Virus record (IMG/VR): IMGVR_UViG_3300044951_001798
Span: 1-53,627 of that record
DNA length: 53,627 nt
Direction: 5' to 3' (one strand)
Source of the DNA: a virus
The position numbers and the translations under genes were made by a program. The notes beneath the pieces were generated by a model. That model did no database searches. It was not told the origin of the DNA and was given only the letters and a program-made list of their open reading frames with translations. The stretch's first letter is position 1, and each line of letters starts with the position of its first letter. Shown in pieces: positions 40,001 to 48,373 of this stretch.

Positions 40001-41327
40001 CTGCAATGTGATACCAGTATGGAGCAATATAGGGGATATAGTTGTTTAACCATTGCAGCGACGTAAACGCTCCGCCGCCGTTGTTGAACCGAAACGCTAT
40101 ACCGGTGGATGTTCTGTGCAGTCGATACATTATTCCGGTAGCAGAGTTCCAGTCATTGCAAGCTACCCCTGTCCGGATAAGATAATTATCTTCCTCATTG
40201 CGGATATTGTCGTTAGAGCGCATTCGCGCCCATAAATCTATACAAAATGGGGTGTTCGATAATCCGAGATCAAATAAAGGAGAATTGGCGATAAATATCC
40301 CAGTGCTGTAGGAGGACGGGAAATAACAGGCAGCGTCAAATCCTGGTAGGTCGTATTCAGTGAATCCTTTTATGAGTCCTGGACGCTCTGAACCATATCC
40401 AGCTTGTGTAATCACATTATCGTAGGCGGATGAATCAACTATCACCGTGCTTGCGTTATCACCGTCGAAATGGAGCATAAGGACGGTATCGGCATCTATC
40501 CCGAGATACTGTCCATATACTGTTGATGAAATAGACTCATTGATAATTACAGCGGGGACCGTTATACCGTCTATGAAAATACGATGGTTTTGCTCGTAGT
40601 TTACGCAGGCGGTGATTTCTGGAACAAAAATAACTTCACTTCCTTCTGGAACCGCAGCTTCTTCGATAAATCGTAGTTCTGAAACAGCCGCTGAATTGGT
40701 TCCATATACCCACTCTTCATCAACTGTCCACGGTGTGTCGTACTCCGCTTGATTCGCGATAGCACTTTCCGAACACCCAAACATCACACGGTAATAACGA
40801 TAGGCCGTGGTACTTTGCCAGCAAAAATATTCTTCGCGCCAGCTTCCATAAGACCACTCGGGAGCTGGATCAACGAGCGTGTATGATCCTATCTCAGGAT
40901 CAACCGCATAATACATCTCGATAAAACTCTTAAAAAGTGTATCCCAGTTAGACGCCGTTATGTCATCCGTTACGCTGCTGACTCCAACTGAATTTGATCC
41001 CTGAATTATGATCCGAGAAGGAAACCAAGAACCAGACGTGTAAGCGGATTTGGCAAAGGTGAACTTATCAAAACATTTCTCGTTCAATTCCCCGAGATCA
41101 ACCATGATCCCGCACTTACTCTCCCCTCCAATATTGATATACTCCAAATCGGACGGATCGTTAGAACTCGCCTCGCCAATTGCAGGTAGTTGATCAAACA
41201 CTTTCCACGCAGGTCCGCCGCCGTACTCAAACAGCGTCCCAACATCAGTTAAAATGTACGGAGAGCTGTTGCTGGTGGCCGGAAGCATCCCAGACGCAGT
41301 ATTCGGATTGGTTGCACCGTTACCCAT
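37020..41327 (-). CDS. Large tail-tip protein with LamG and Asp-box propeller, 1435 aa
   Basis: N-terminal 230 residues are discoidin-like (SRIIIQGSNS ... YRYYRVMFG). A LamG domain follows (FDGTTTRLFINGVLKDSATG). Residues about 700-1340 carry some ten Asp-box/BNR repeats (KSIDSGSSW, SYNAGGTW, SSDYGVS, TINSGGAW, SLNKGFTW, KSINYGVDW, SEDSGTTW) predicting sialidase-like beta-propellers. The C-terminus may interact with the next tail protein. Likely host glycan recognition. Confidence 0.8.
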   Translation of the reverse strand: MGNGATNPNTASGMLPATSNSSPYILTDVGTLFEYGGGPAWKVFDQLPAIGEASSNDPSDLEYINIGGESKCGIMVDLGELNEKCFDKFTFAKSAYTSGSWFPSRIIIQGSNSVGVSSVTDDITASNWDTLFKSFIEMYYAVDPEIGSYTLVDPAPEWSYGSWREEYFCWQSTTAYRYYRVMFGCSESAIANQAEYDTPWTVDEEWVYGTNSAAVSELRFIEEAAVPEGSEVIFVPEITACVNYEQNHRIFIDGITVPAVIINESISSTVYGQYLGIDADTVLMLHFDGDNASTVIVDSSAYDNVITQAGYGSERPGLIKGFTEYDLPGFDAACYFPSSYSTGIFIANSPLFDLGLSNTPFCIDLWARMRSNDNIRNEEDNYLIRTGVACNDWNSATGIMYRLHRTSTGIAFRFNNGGGAFTSLQWLNNYIPYIAPYWYHIAVTFDGTTTRLFINGVLKDSATGAYYKPTTCLNTVIGMPNIPEYASGNGMMLNEFRVSSGVSRWVTDFIVPDVPYIAAFTDRTVIVPVVTVNIVPAVRVAILPPPLTIPEIETVSSFSTKEISPPGWTLLVPDISIIPELIFVQNIILHSNILTSNSLNLRIIEVIDRLVIPEILICEALLVADVFLGSKIQTPEIVINNTVFVEYKPPLYLVHPDQPIVSFMTMVSSANMVNQLCSSENRLFKSIDSGSSWVEVFIGVPIDTFYPVQALYISEDGQTFIAGYKIYLPEANQIQISYNAGGTWEDYHSYLFDIWEQINTLNESVIYYMVHQMGEGEFLYVSMDGGITKIQIFTDVIYPTGAGIGYGLQWEMLVGNGSGSIIAASRDSWFNDPVAGWQNTGPKVYISSDYGVSHTVVDINFDDVLYSSGFVSLDGSIMLVSGTTSELLPDGVSHGNKTRYYITINSGGAWSEVLPPIETLITDTQYGSSTYLYWTLKISDNGAIGLVTITGGRCYLSIDSLATWTELYVLGNTDQQWGINECRISSDGCTLIVVLNGVYYESNDHATWNIINPVRTYDTIGDGRWGRFAMDSSGQTMIAGTGYLYHSLNKGFTWQSRSDDFIELAFRACAISDDGSSFVSVATAPQSTTQEVVFRSDNNGEDVSHAFLDSLLDLGIDGYTNCSNLLLCGCGISGDGLVTVTGINTIKINYTGSVMLACDTYSLLRKVGGTWTPCLSSGSYAVAINRIGDIMIAGKGAYQGGGVLGRLYKSINYGVDWVELLPNGDVDMAWNACAVSDDGAVILACTRAVTGGLSGKVFLSEDSGTTWIEQAFSATMPIPADWEVCAVSADGLVMFAGGVGLWTNRIINNEPIVMDVSIPNIGIAVSFEFNALDFGRTTIQSVLAEITTQPLIPTIGTCKTSYPVTTYRCVLTGTADELPDITIPISSFQVRKTLVSSSSIPRSPKPVVDGEITPIPYGYARFCELNPESIFCKVI

Positions 41328-41336
41328 GATATCCTC

Positions 41337-41768
41337 TTACGTTGTTTTACCAATAAGCGTCTGAAACTGAAAACTGGCTGTATCAGGGATCGTGTAGTCC
41401 GTCCCAAAATCAATGCAGCAATACACGGTGTCATCACTGGTGGTGTCATCATAAATAATCGCTGATCCAGTCGGGCCGATGTCCCCAGCAGCCGCCGTCC
41501 AGATCACGTCATCCCACACGGTTTTACCGCAATCAAGCGCGTCATCCTCTGTGACAACAGAGTTTGTCAGCGCCTTGTCGTTCTGGGTATATCCGTAATT
41601 TGTAGCAAGCTGATCCGCCGTAACATCCGCCAATGTCGCATGAGCGTCTTTGTCGAATGCAAATGTAGTATTCATCAATATGGCCTTAAAAACATCTGTG
41701 TCCATATTGATCAAAGCCTTGTCTTTTTGGTATTTAAAATGATTTGATACTGTAACTACGACTGCCAT
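41337..41768 (-). CDS. Tail protein paralogue A, 143 aa
   Basis: Same length and layout as the protein at 41781-42212: a DVFKAILMN motif, then QLATNYGYTQNDKAL, a TVWDDVIWTA strand, a GPTGSAIIY strand, and CIDFGTDYTIP. The pair looks like a tandem duplication. Likely a minor tail or baseplate subunit. Confidence 0.65.
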   Translation of the reverse strand: MAVVVTVSNHFKYQKDKALINMDTDVFKAILMNTTFAFDKDAHATLADVTADQLATNYGYTQNDKALTNSVVTEDDALDCGKTVWDDVIWTAAAGDIGPTGSAIIYDDTTSDDTVYCCIDFGTDYTIPDTASFQFQTLIGKTT

Positions 41769-41780
41769 AATAACCTCCTT

Positions 41781-42212
41781 TTATGCTGATAAATTAATCC
41801 CGATTGTCTTTATTTGCAGGATAAAACCATTGGGAGCTGTGTATTCCGTCCCGAAGTCAATGCACATCACCACGGGTTTTTCAGTGACTGTGTTGTTGTA
41901 CACAATCGCGGCTCCTGCAGGGCCGATGATACCTCCTGATGCTGTCCAGGACACGTCAGCCCAGGTAGTGCTTGCAACACCGGTGATACGATTTTCAATA
42001 AGGGTGACACCGGACAATGTTTTGCCATTTTGCGTATATCCGAATCCTGTCGCCAACTGACTGGCCGCCACTGCCGCCAGGTTGACATGAGTTGCCGGGT
42101 TGAATATGAACGCAGGATTCATCAGGATAATGACGAACACGTCACTGGACTCGTCTATGGCTTTGGTTTTGAGCAAATACCTGTAATGGGTGGGGACGGT
42201 GACTGAAACCAT
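41781..42212 (-). CDS. Tail protein paralogue B, 143 aa
   Basis: Shares with its neighbour QLATGFGYTQNGKTL, TTWADVSWTASGG, GPAGAAIVYN and CIDFGTEYTAP at equivalent positions. It is encoded 12 bases upstream of it. Function inferred from context only. Confidence 0.65.
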   Translation of the reverse strand: MVSVTVPTHYRYLLKTKAIDESSDVFVIILMNPAFIFNPATHVNLAAVAASQLATGFGYTQNGKTLSGVTLIENRITGVASTTWADVSWTASGGIIGPAGAAIVYNNTVTEKPVVMCIDFGTEYTAPNGFILQIKTIGINLSA

Positions 42213-42215
42213 GTA

Positions 42216-42557
42216 TCAATCCTCTGTTAATTTTTCTTTCACCAAAAACGTTAATTTCAATTCTCCATTTTGGCATTTCAACCGACTGATCGCACCGGTG
42301 AAGACCCCCTCGCTATTTGCAAGCTGCACGAGAACTGCTTGCATAGTCATCCGGCGAAGGATAGCCTCCTGAGCAGGTGATATGCCGCTTGCAACAATCT
42401 CGATGGTGCGGTCGGAGTGGGAACAGCCGGAAGATGTGATTACACTGCCGCCGTCGAGGGTGGCGGAGCGGCTGATTCGGGGGAGGATAACACCACGATC
42501 TGATAAAAGTGATTCATTTATATCAACAGTTTCAGTGGTACTTGTTAAAGAAATCAT
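42216..42557 (-). CDS. Minor tail protein, 113 aa
   Basis: ATGA overlap with the short tape-measure gene and position directly downstream of it suggest a distal-tail or minor tail protein. Contains TDVDIN-like acidic N-terminus and LKLTFLVKEKL C-terminus. No family recognised. Confidence 0.5.
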   Translation of the reverse strand: MISLTSTTETVDINESLLSDRGVILPRISRSATLDGGSVITSSGCSHSDRTIEIVASGISPAQEAILRRMTMQAVLVQLANSEGVFTGAISRLKCQNGELKLTFLVKEKLTED

Positions 42558-43120
42558 GCAACCCCTAATAAGAACGCATTGCCGTCTGCATTTGCCTTTA
42601 ATTGAACTTTTTCAACGACTTGCCACATTAGCATATCAAGAGCAGGCTCAAGACCAGTGGAATCAATCTTAATAAGTCCTTCACCTGATGCAACCGCCAA
42701 TCTTTTTTCTTCGAGGAGATCAATCTTAGACTGTATTTCTCTGCCTATATTATTATCTTGAAACTCCATATCAATTGATACTTCGTCTGGCAATGATTCA
42801 ATATCATTAGATAATGTCTCGACATCTCCAATCGCAGTCCCTGCATCTACGTCTATTTGTATTGTCTCCATATCAGTTAAAGTACTTACGGATTCTTCAA
42901 TGGCTTCAATGTCATTGGCGTAATCGCCAATGACTTCTACATCTATATCGAGTTCTGCAGGAACACTGGTGATGGACTCGCCGAGACCTGTTGCTTCTAC
43001 AGCCGCTATTTCTGCGCTATCACCAAAACCAGAAAGTGAGGATGACATATCTAATAATGGGCCGGTGAGGCTGTCAACAGCTTCGAAAATAATTTGTACA
43101 GTTCGCTCAAGGTCTGCCAT
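42554..43120 (-). CDS. Very short tape-measure-like protein, 188 aa
   Basis: Follows the G/GT chaperone genes as gene H does in lambda. Begins MADLERTVQIIFEAVDSLTG, the type of N-terminus I associate with phage tape measures, and ends GLEPALDMLMWQVVEKVQLK ... AFLLGVA. The middle is acidic with repeated short segments (ELDIDVEVIGDYAND; IQIDVDAG; VSIDMEF). Normal tape measures exceed 600 residues, so this looks like the two ends fused with most of the rod missing. Confidence 0.6.
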   Translation of the reverse strand: MADLERTVQIIFEAVDSLTGPLLDMSSSLSGFGDSAEIAAVEATGLGESITSVPAELDIDVEVIGDYANDIEAIEESVSTLTDMETIQIDVDAGTAIGDVETLSNDIESLPDEVSIDMEFQDNNIGREIQSKIDLLEEKRLAVASGEGLIKIDSTGLEPALDMLMWQVVEKVQLKANADGNAFLLGVA

Positions 43121-43726
43121 GTTTATTACTCCTTTGCTTGCTTGCGTAGTAAATAGACCATAAACGTATCTCGTCTTCTGTTAAAAAACCTTGTGGGAAG
43201 ATGTCTGGCCTGGCTTCAAATAAAAAACGCCCTTTGGAATCTGATAATTTTAATGAAAGTCTTATATCGTTTTTGTTCCAAAGGGCTTCTATTTTCCCGG
43301 CTCGTACCCGAGGCCAGTCAATCTCAATATCTTTTTGGTTAGAATCTGGAATTCTGTTGGAAATGCCATGTTTAACTTGACGGCCAACTCTGTATCGCAT
43401 ACTGGATCGATACTGCCTGCAATCAGCAATTCGATCCGTAATGCAATATCCATAGGGACGCTCCCGTCAAGTCCGGTGAAATACTCAACCGTGTTTATTA
43501 CGCCTTCTGTTGATTCTTTTGATAACGTATCTACGAGCGCATTGATGGTTTTTCGGTTACGTTCAGCCATTTCCTTGCATCGGCCAAGTTCATTACCATT
43601 GAGACCCTTAACAATCCATTCTGCAGAACCATCGAACCATTGATTAAGATCAGTGTTTGGTAAATGCACTGCTTCTGTACGATAAGCGAATTTGGTTTTT
43701 TTAAATTCTTTTGTTTTGAAAGACAT
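43107..43726 (-). CDS. Tail assembly chaperone G-T fusion (programmed -1 frameshift)
   Basis: The T-part frame (to 43107) has no start of its own that fits, but a -1 slip at GGGAAAA (43298-43292 on the minus strand) joins it to G, giving about 206 residues. After the slip the reading frame continues GKIEALWNKNDIRLSLK. This matches the lambda gpG/gpGT arrangement, in which a minority product of frameshifting is needed for tail assembly. Ends inside the start of the tape-measure gene. Confidence 0.8.
43289..43726 (-). CDS. Tail assembly chaperone G, 145 aa
   Basis: Unshifted product. N-terminus MSFKTKEFKKTKFAYRTEAV; helical, with a CDTELAVKLN segment. Its stop TAG directly follows the slippery GGGAAAA. 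Encoded between tail tube and tape measure genes as in lambda. Confidence 0.8.
   Translation of the reverse strand: MSFKTKEFKKTKFAYRTEAVHLPNTDLNQWFDGSAEWIVKGLNGNELGRCKEMAERNRKTINALVDTLSKESTEGVINTVEYFTGLDGSVPMDIALRIELLIAGSIDPVCDTELAVKLNMAFPTEFQILTKKILRLTGLGYEPGK
43292..43298 (-). promoter_or_regulatory. -1 ribosomal frameshift site GGGAAAA
   Basis: Zero-frame codons are CCG GGA AAA TAG, so the heptamer fits X-XXY-YYZ with X=G and Y=A. Placed immediately before the G stop codon. Confidence 0.8.
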
Positions 43727-43735
43727 GACATACCT

Positions 43736-44749
43736 CTATCCGGTGATTCTCTTCCCAGGGTCATTTGCATTTATGGTGAAATCGGCAACTATGCTGCTGC
43801 TTGCCGGAAATGTTGTGGTTATACCAAGGAAACCATGGGTTAAAATGTATTTGTCTGACTGGAGCCTATCAACAAAATATTTAAACCAGATTTTCTTGCC
43901 TTCTTTGCGTAGAATTTGGTCTGAAATACCATTGATAAGGAAAGCTCTGAATTTTCCTGATTTCAGCGATGTGCTTACTTCGCCGATTACACCACCATAA
44001 TACTGTTTCGAAGAAGTTGACATGCTGTTTGACGCTGGTTGAAAATCGGTAGCCTTGCTCACTTCAACGAATTCCGGCTCATAATATTGTGCATAAACCT
44101 TCTTGGGAATGTTACCTGTGTGACTGCGTGTCATTGCCGGACTGAATGTGGCTCCTGCATATCCGATTATGGTATCTGTTTCCCTTGCGAATTCAGTCTT
44201 TAGGATAACTGGATAACTTGACAACTCGCGGTGTTGATTCGGGGTGGAATATATTTCAGATGTGGCGATGGCGGAAGATGTGACGGATGATAACCGTACT
44301 TGTGCAACCTCAATACTTCCGATTGGTATGAACGGAGGACCACCAGAAGCTCCACGGGTCTCAGAAAAAGCTGTATGATCAGTGCCACTCAGGACAGCAA
44401 TTGCGCCAGCGGATGTGATGGTTATGGAATTGATACGACATATATCTGTTGTGGCGCCTCGTAAGCATGTTGCGTCTGTACTTGCTGTCATGGTTACGAT
44501 CACACCTGCGAGGTTAATCGTACCAGCGGATATATCAACCTTATCACTTGTTCCGGATACTGCAGGAGTTACAACCAGGCCCATAATGACACCATCTGGT
44601 TTAATAACAGGTGAGAAACCAGCCTCATCAGACCAGATTTCTGCTAAGGAATTGAATACCATGGAATCACCAGAATCAGATAACGCAGACATCGGAACAA
44701 ATGTTTGACCACTTTCGTAATAAAGCAAAGAATTTTCTGCGGTTGGCAT
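43736..44749 (-). CDS. Major tail (tube) protein, 337 aa
   Basis: Positioned before G/GT as the tail tube gene of siphophages. Beta-rich (GTINLAGVIVTMTASTD; DSITITSAG-like strands), with a C-terminal region (KIWFKYFVDRLQSDKYILTHG) seen in large tail-tube proteins. At 337 residues it is longer than lambda gpV, suggesting an extra surface domain. Confidence 0.7.
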   Translation of the reverse strand: MPTAENSLLYYESGQTFVPMSALSDSGDSMVFNSLAEIWSDEAGFSPVIKPDGVIMGLVVTPAVSGTSDKVDISAGTINLAGVIVTMTASTDATCLRGATTDICRINSITITSAGAIAVLSGTDHTAFSETRGASGGPPFIPIGSIEVAQVRLSSVTSSAIATSEIYSTPNQHRELSSYPVILKTEFARETDTIIGYAGATFSPAMTRSHTGNIPKKVYAQYYEPEFVEVSKATDFQPASNSMSTSSKQYYGGVIGEVSTSLKSGKFRAFLINGISDQILRKEGKKIWFKYFVDRLQSDKYILTHGFLGITTTFPASSSIVADFTINANDPGKRITG

Positions 44750-44758
44750 GGATACACC

Positions 44759-45208
44759 TTATGAATATAAATATGGATTTGTGATAGTTGAAAAATATTT
44801 TACTGTGAGATTAACCAGAACTAAAACTGTGTCATTCTTCGAGTAGTCGTTTGTTCCGCCATTTATGTATGATATTTCCTCGATAAGTGACGAAATAGGT
44901 GATCCGAAAAAAGCTTGTCTCATATCACCCAGGATGATCTCTGAGAGAACTGATGTGTTTATTATGCCAGTCATGGACACAGCTTCGACTCGCACTGGCA
45001 TAGTGCAAAGATACTCTGAACCTCCTATGCGTTCTGCTGTTTCAACAAGAGGGAAAATGACACATGACGGCAATCGGTTGGGATCTATTTTTGAAACGGC
45101 GCGGTATGTGTTTTCTCCGATATTCGTGTTGTACCCATTGCCAATGGTTATCTCCGCTGCACGTTCGAGAAATGACCTGATAATTAAGTCTCGTTTGGTG
45201 TTAGGCAT
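44759..45208 (-). CDS. Tail terminator-like protein (gpU position), 149 aa
   Basis: Between the gpZ-like and tail tube genes, the place of the tail terminator in lambda-type operons. Sequence RDLIIRSFLERAAEITIGNG ... RLPSCVIFPLVETAERI ... VLVLVNLTVKYFS fits a mixed alpha/beta terminator. Assignment mainly by position. Confidence 0.55.
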   Translation of the reverse strand: MPNTKRDLIIRSFLERAAEITIGNGYNTNIGENTYRAVSKIDPNRLPSCVIFPLVETAERIGGSEYLCTMPVRVEAVSMTGIINTSVLSEIILGDMRQAFFGSPISSLIEEISYINGGTNDYSKNDTVLVLVNLTVKYFSTITNPYLYS

Positions 45209-45803
45209 TTAGAAACTCGTCTGTTTTTTCAAAGAAAACCCTGGATACTTCATCGGCGCCTTCTTCGGTAATTGGGTCTATGAAATATTCCTGCGCCTGG
45301 ATATCTTGTACGCGAACTGACATAAGAAATTTAGCTTTACGTAGATACTTTATTGGAAACGGAGTACCATCTGAATAATAAGATTGTCCTAATTTCCGCT
45401 CGCGTATTTGTCCCATGGTTCTAAACACATGCCGAAATTCGTGATTTTCACGATCCTTGAAAATCTGTACATGTATCCGAGGGTAACCTCGTTTCTTCCA
45501 GTTTGCTGAATCATTCGGAAACTCAACCAGTTTAATTGGCTTTCCTTTTGATATAACTTTAGGCTTGTAATTTGATAAGGTCGAAAAACCCGGATCATTT
45601 ATTTCTATTTCAGATTTGGTGCGGGACTCGTCTACAAGCAATACTTCTGTAACGCCTTCTATCATTTTGTTATTGACGAGAACTGAACCTTCAAGCATTG
45701 AGTTACCAGCCGCCTGAGGAAGCCTGTGACGTAAGACTTCAAGCATGGTTTTGACGATACCAAAGGATGCTTCGTCAACCGTTATAGTGATGCTATCTGC
45801 CAT
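45201..45803 (-). CDS. Minor tail protein Z-like / tail completion, 200 aa
   Basis: N-terminal helices (VKTMLEVLRHRLPQAAGNSM) and an ITV start strand resemble gpZ-type proteins that join head and tail. It has neighbours on both sides with short overlaps. Function by context and partial resemblance. Confidence 0.6.
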   Translation of the reverse strand: MADSITITVDEASFGIVKTMLEVLRHRLPQAAGNSMLEGSVLVNNKMIEGVTEVLLVDESRTKSEIEINDPGFSTLSNYKPKVISKGKPIKLVEFPNDSANWKKRGYPRIHVQIFKDRENHEFRHVFRTMGQIRERKLGQSYYSDGTPFPIKYLRKAKFLMSVRVQDIQAQEYFIDPITEEGADEVSRVFFEKTDEFLNA

Positions 45804-46113
45804 CTACTGAAACCCTTACAACGTACCCATCGTTCGTGAGAACAGATACAACTGCATAAGATATTCCTGCTATGACAAACACATCTCCTATCTCGGCCTC
45901 GCGGGACAAGTCAGACAATGAATAATCAATCGTCTTTCCCTGAAGCCATGTTTGTGCGCGGCCTTCTGGTTGTGATTGTGAGAATTCAGAGAATATTACC
46001 TTGAAACACGATACGTCACCAACCAGTGGGGTAAATACAGCATCTACCCCACCAAGATTGGTTGAAATATCACGCCATAACGTTGCTTGTAACTCGTTAA
46101 AATCAACAGCCAT
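45793..46113 (-). CDS. Head-tail joining protein (gpFII-like), 106 aa
   Basis: Directly follows the major capsid gene. Starts MAVDFNELQATLWRDISTNL, with beta-rich C-terminus (EIGDVFVIAGISYAVVSV), like FII-type connectors. Length is close to lambda gpFII (117). Confidence 0.65.
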   Translation of the reverse strand: MAVDFNELQATLWRDISTNLGGVDAVFTPLVGDVSCFKVIFSEFSQSQPEGRAQTWLQGKTIDYSLSDLSREAEIGDVFVIAGISYAVVSVLTNDGYVVRVSVDGR

Positions 46114-46122
46114 TTTCTTGCC

Positions 46123-47130
46123 CTACTCCACCAACTTGACAAGTACACCTGGTCTAAAGCACATTGGAAGAGGATTTGACTGCATGTGGAGATTGATACC
46201 ACGGTTGAAGTCTCTGACTTCCTGTTTTGCGTAAAGTGGAATACCGATGGTGTTTACGGTTTCGAGAAAGTCAGCCGGTGCGTAAATGGTTTTGAAGGTA
46301 TTCATGGTGCCCTGCGGATAGCAATGGCCTTCTCCGTCTGCGATGAATTTTCTTGCAGTTCCGGTAGCGTCGGTCGCCGTCCCACGGTATTCTTCAAACA
46401 TAATACCGCCATAAGCAAAACCCTTTCTAATATCGCCACCCATGGCCTGCGCTGCAAGGATGGTGTTATCAAAAGTAGCCTTAACGGTTGTATGGCTGGT
46501 GAGCGCATCGAAGAAACTGGCTGATACAAGCGCTCTGGGCATGGTCATTACTTCACCCATGAGATTATCCTCCATGAGACGAAGCACCTGCATACACTTG
46601 CCACGGACATCTGTGGTGGTTGTGGACAGATCGAAATCGACGTATTTCTGATCGATTCCAAATTCAGTGTAAAGATTATACAGAAGGGACCCGTCTGCAT
46701 CCAGGATGATCCCCTTCAATGCGCCCATTCTGAGATATTCGAGGGTGATTGCGTACTTATCCTTGGCGGCTTGCATATGGTTGTTCATGACACTTGCGAG
46801 CGTCTGTACCTGATTATCTGTACCGAATTGACGGACAGATTCAAATTCAGATGCAAGAATAACGTCACCAAGGGGAATGTGGGGTACCGCGAACGCTCTG
46901 ACCTTGCGTTTGCCCATTCGGTTCTGTTGTTCGGGAGACCCGACAGGCTGGGTTGAAAGCAAATTGAGAACGCCGTTTTGTTCCTCGACGAGTGCGACGC
47001 GGGTTGTTATGCCTTTGTCGGTGAAAATACCAAGCTCTCTCAGCCGACCGTAGGTATTAGGCAGGATATTGATTGCGTTCGAAAGCGAAACAAGATTAAA
47101 CGCATCTGTTTCAAAAGGGTTAAGTATCAT
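46123..47130 (-). CDS. Major capsid protein (gpE family)
   Basis: 335 residues, close to lambda gpE (341). Conserved features include NAINILPNTYGRLRELGIF near the N-terminus, TLASVMNNHMQAAKDKYAIT (spine helix) and the C-terminal PLPMCFRPGVLVKLVE. Forms the HK97-fold capsid. The order with decoration protein, scaffold/protease and portal is that of lambda. Confidence 0.9.
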   Translation of the reverse strand: MILNPFETDAFNLVSLSNAINILPNTYGRLRELGIFTDKGITTRVALVEEQNGVLNLLSTQPVGSPEQQNRMGKRKVRAFAVPHIPLGDVILASEFESVRQFGTDNQVQTLASVMNNHMQAAKDKYAITLEYLRMGALKGIILDADGSLLYNLYTEFGIDQKYVDFDLSTTTTDVRGKCMQVLRLMEDNLMGEVMTMPRALVSASFFDALTSHTTVKATFDNTILAAQAMGGDIRKGFAYGGIMFEEYRGTATDATGTARKFIADGEGHCYPQGTMNTFKTIYAPADFLETVNTIGIPLYAKQEVRDFNRGINLHMQSNPLPMCFRPGVLVKLVE

Positions 47131-47148
47131 TTTATCACACTCCTTTGA

Positions 47149-48360
47149 TTAAACATCGGTTCTTTCGACGATGCCGTTATTGCGAAGCTGAACAAGCGCA
47201 GCGGCGATTTGCGCAGCGGAAGCACCTGTAGGCCATGTTAGATAATCAGCTACAATCTGTGCGTCACGGACGATTGCAACTGCTTCCCTGTCTGGGTAAT
47301 AAACAGCGGTATTCGCTCCGATGGTGCAGATATTCAACTGATTTGCGCTATCAAGATTTTCTGATTGGAAAGTACCAACCTGGGAATCAACTACGAGAAC
47401 ACCGGCAGCGTCTCCGCCTGCGAAGGTTCCTGATGTAATGGTGAACGATACTACCTGCGCGGTGGCGGCACTGGTTGCGCCAGTGAGTGTTTCGCCTGCC
47501 AACAACGAAAGAACGCCACCAGAAGTATAAGCGATGTAACGCTGTGTCGTATCGGTTGTGTCTGCTCCGGATACCATCAAGCCATAGGCATCCTGAGAGC
47601 CATCAACACCACTGAGATTAAGTTCTTTGACTTTGCCAGAACCAGCGGCGACGGTTACTGTGAATGTATCACCAACAGCAAAGTTGGTACCTGAATCGTT
47701 GATTGTGAAGTTGATGTAATCGGACGTATAACCAGTTCCAGTTACAGCCTGGTCGGCAAGCTTAATTCCTGTCGGAGCTTTTACGTCCCATTTTGCGCCT
47801 GCACCGGTAGTGGCCGGGGCTACGGTGATGTTAAAACCATCGCCAACGATATAATCTGTTGCATCTGCAATTGTAAAAGTAAGTCCGCCGCCGATGAACT
47901 CTACGGTTGCTTCACCTTGTCCGCAATATGACCCATCGGGATACCGAACAACAAAAGCGCCTTTGTTTGTGACTGCTTTTTCAAACTCAAGAGTGTAAAC
48001 TCCGATTTTTGCGGTTGCTCCAACAACAATGGTACCCATTGCACCAGAGCCAGTATTGTGCGCCCAGGCTGCGGCGGTGGCAGGTGTGGCAGGAGTACCA
48101 ACAGATGCGTCAACCAGTGTGGCAAGGTATGCACCAAGTGTGGTTCGAACACCACCAGTTACTCCGGTCATTGTTCCACCACCAGTGTTCGACCCAGCAA
48201 CTCCAGTCGTGGGAGTGGCGAGCGCTATCTTGCCAATCACCGAACCCATTGCGAGGTCCTGACCAGATAACACGGTGACTTGCTCGCGGGATTGATAATT
48301 CTCCATTTCCCATTTGAGCAGATCGTTAAGATAATTTGATTCTGTTAATACGATTGACAT
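47149..48360 (-). CDS. Head decoration protein (gpD family, enlarged), 403 aa
   Basis: Lambda gpD has about 110 residues; here the gpD-like start (YLNDLLKWEMENYQSREQVT ... VIGKIAL) and end (AVYYPDREAVAIVRDAQIVA) enclose a long insert containing repeated modules (GDGFNITVAP, GDTFTVTVAAGSGKV). The insert probably projects outside the capsid and may bind surfaces. Trimeric cementing protein. Confidence 0.85.
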   Translation of the reverse strand: MSIVLTESNYLNDLLKWEMENYQSREQVTVLSGQDLAMGSVIGKIALATPTTGVAGSNTGGGTMTGVTGGVRTTLGAYLATLVDASVGTPATPATAAAWAHNTGSGAMGTIVVGATAKIGVYTLEFEKAVTNKGAFVVRYPDGSYCGQGEATVEFIGGGLTFTIADATDYIVGDGFNITVAPATTGAGAKWDVKAPTGIKLADQAVTGTGYTSDYINFTINDSGTNFAVGDTFTVTVAAGSGKVKELNLSGVDGSQDAYGLMVSGADTTDTTQRYIAYTSGGVLSLLAGETLTGATSAATAQVVSFTITSGTFAGGDAAGVLVVDSQVGTFQSENLDSANQLNICTIGANTAVYYPDREAVAIVRDAQIVADYLTWPTGASAAQIAAALVQLRNNGIVERTDV

Positions 48361-48373
48361 GTTGATCCTCCTA

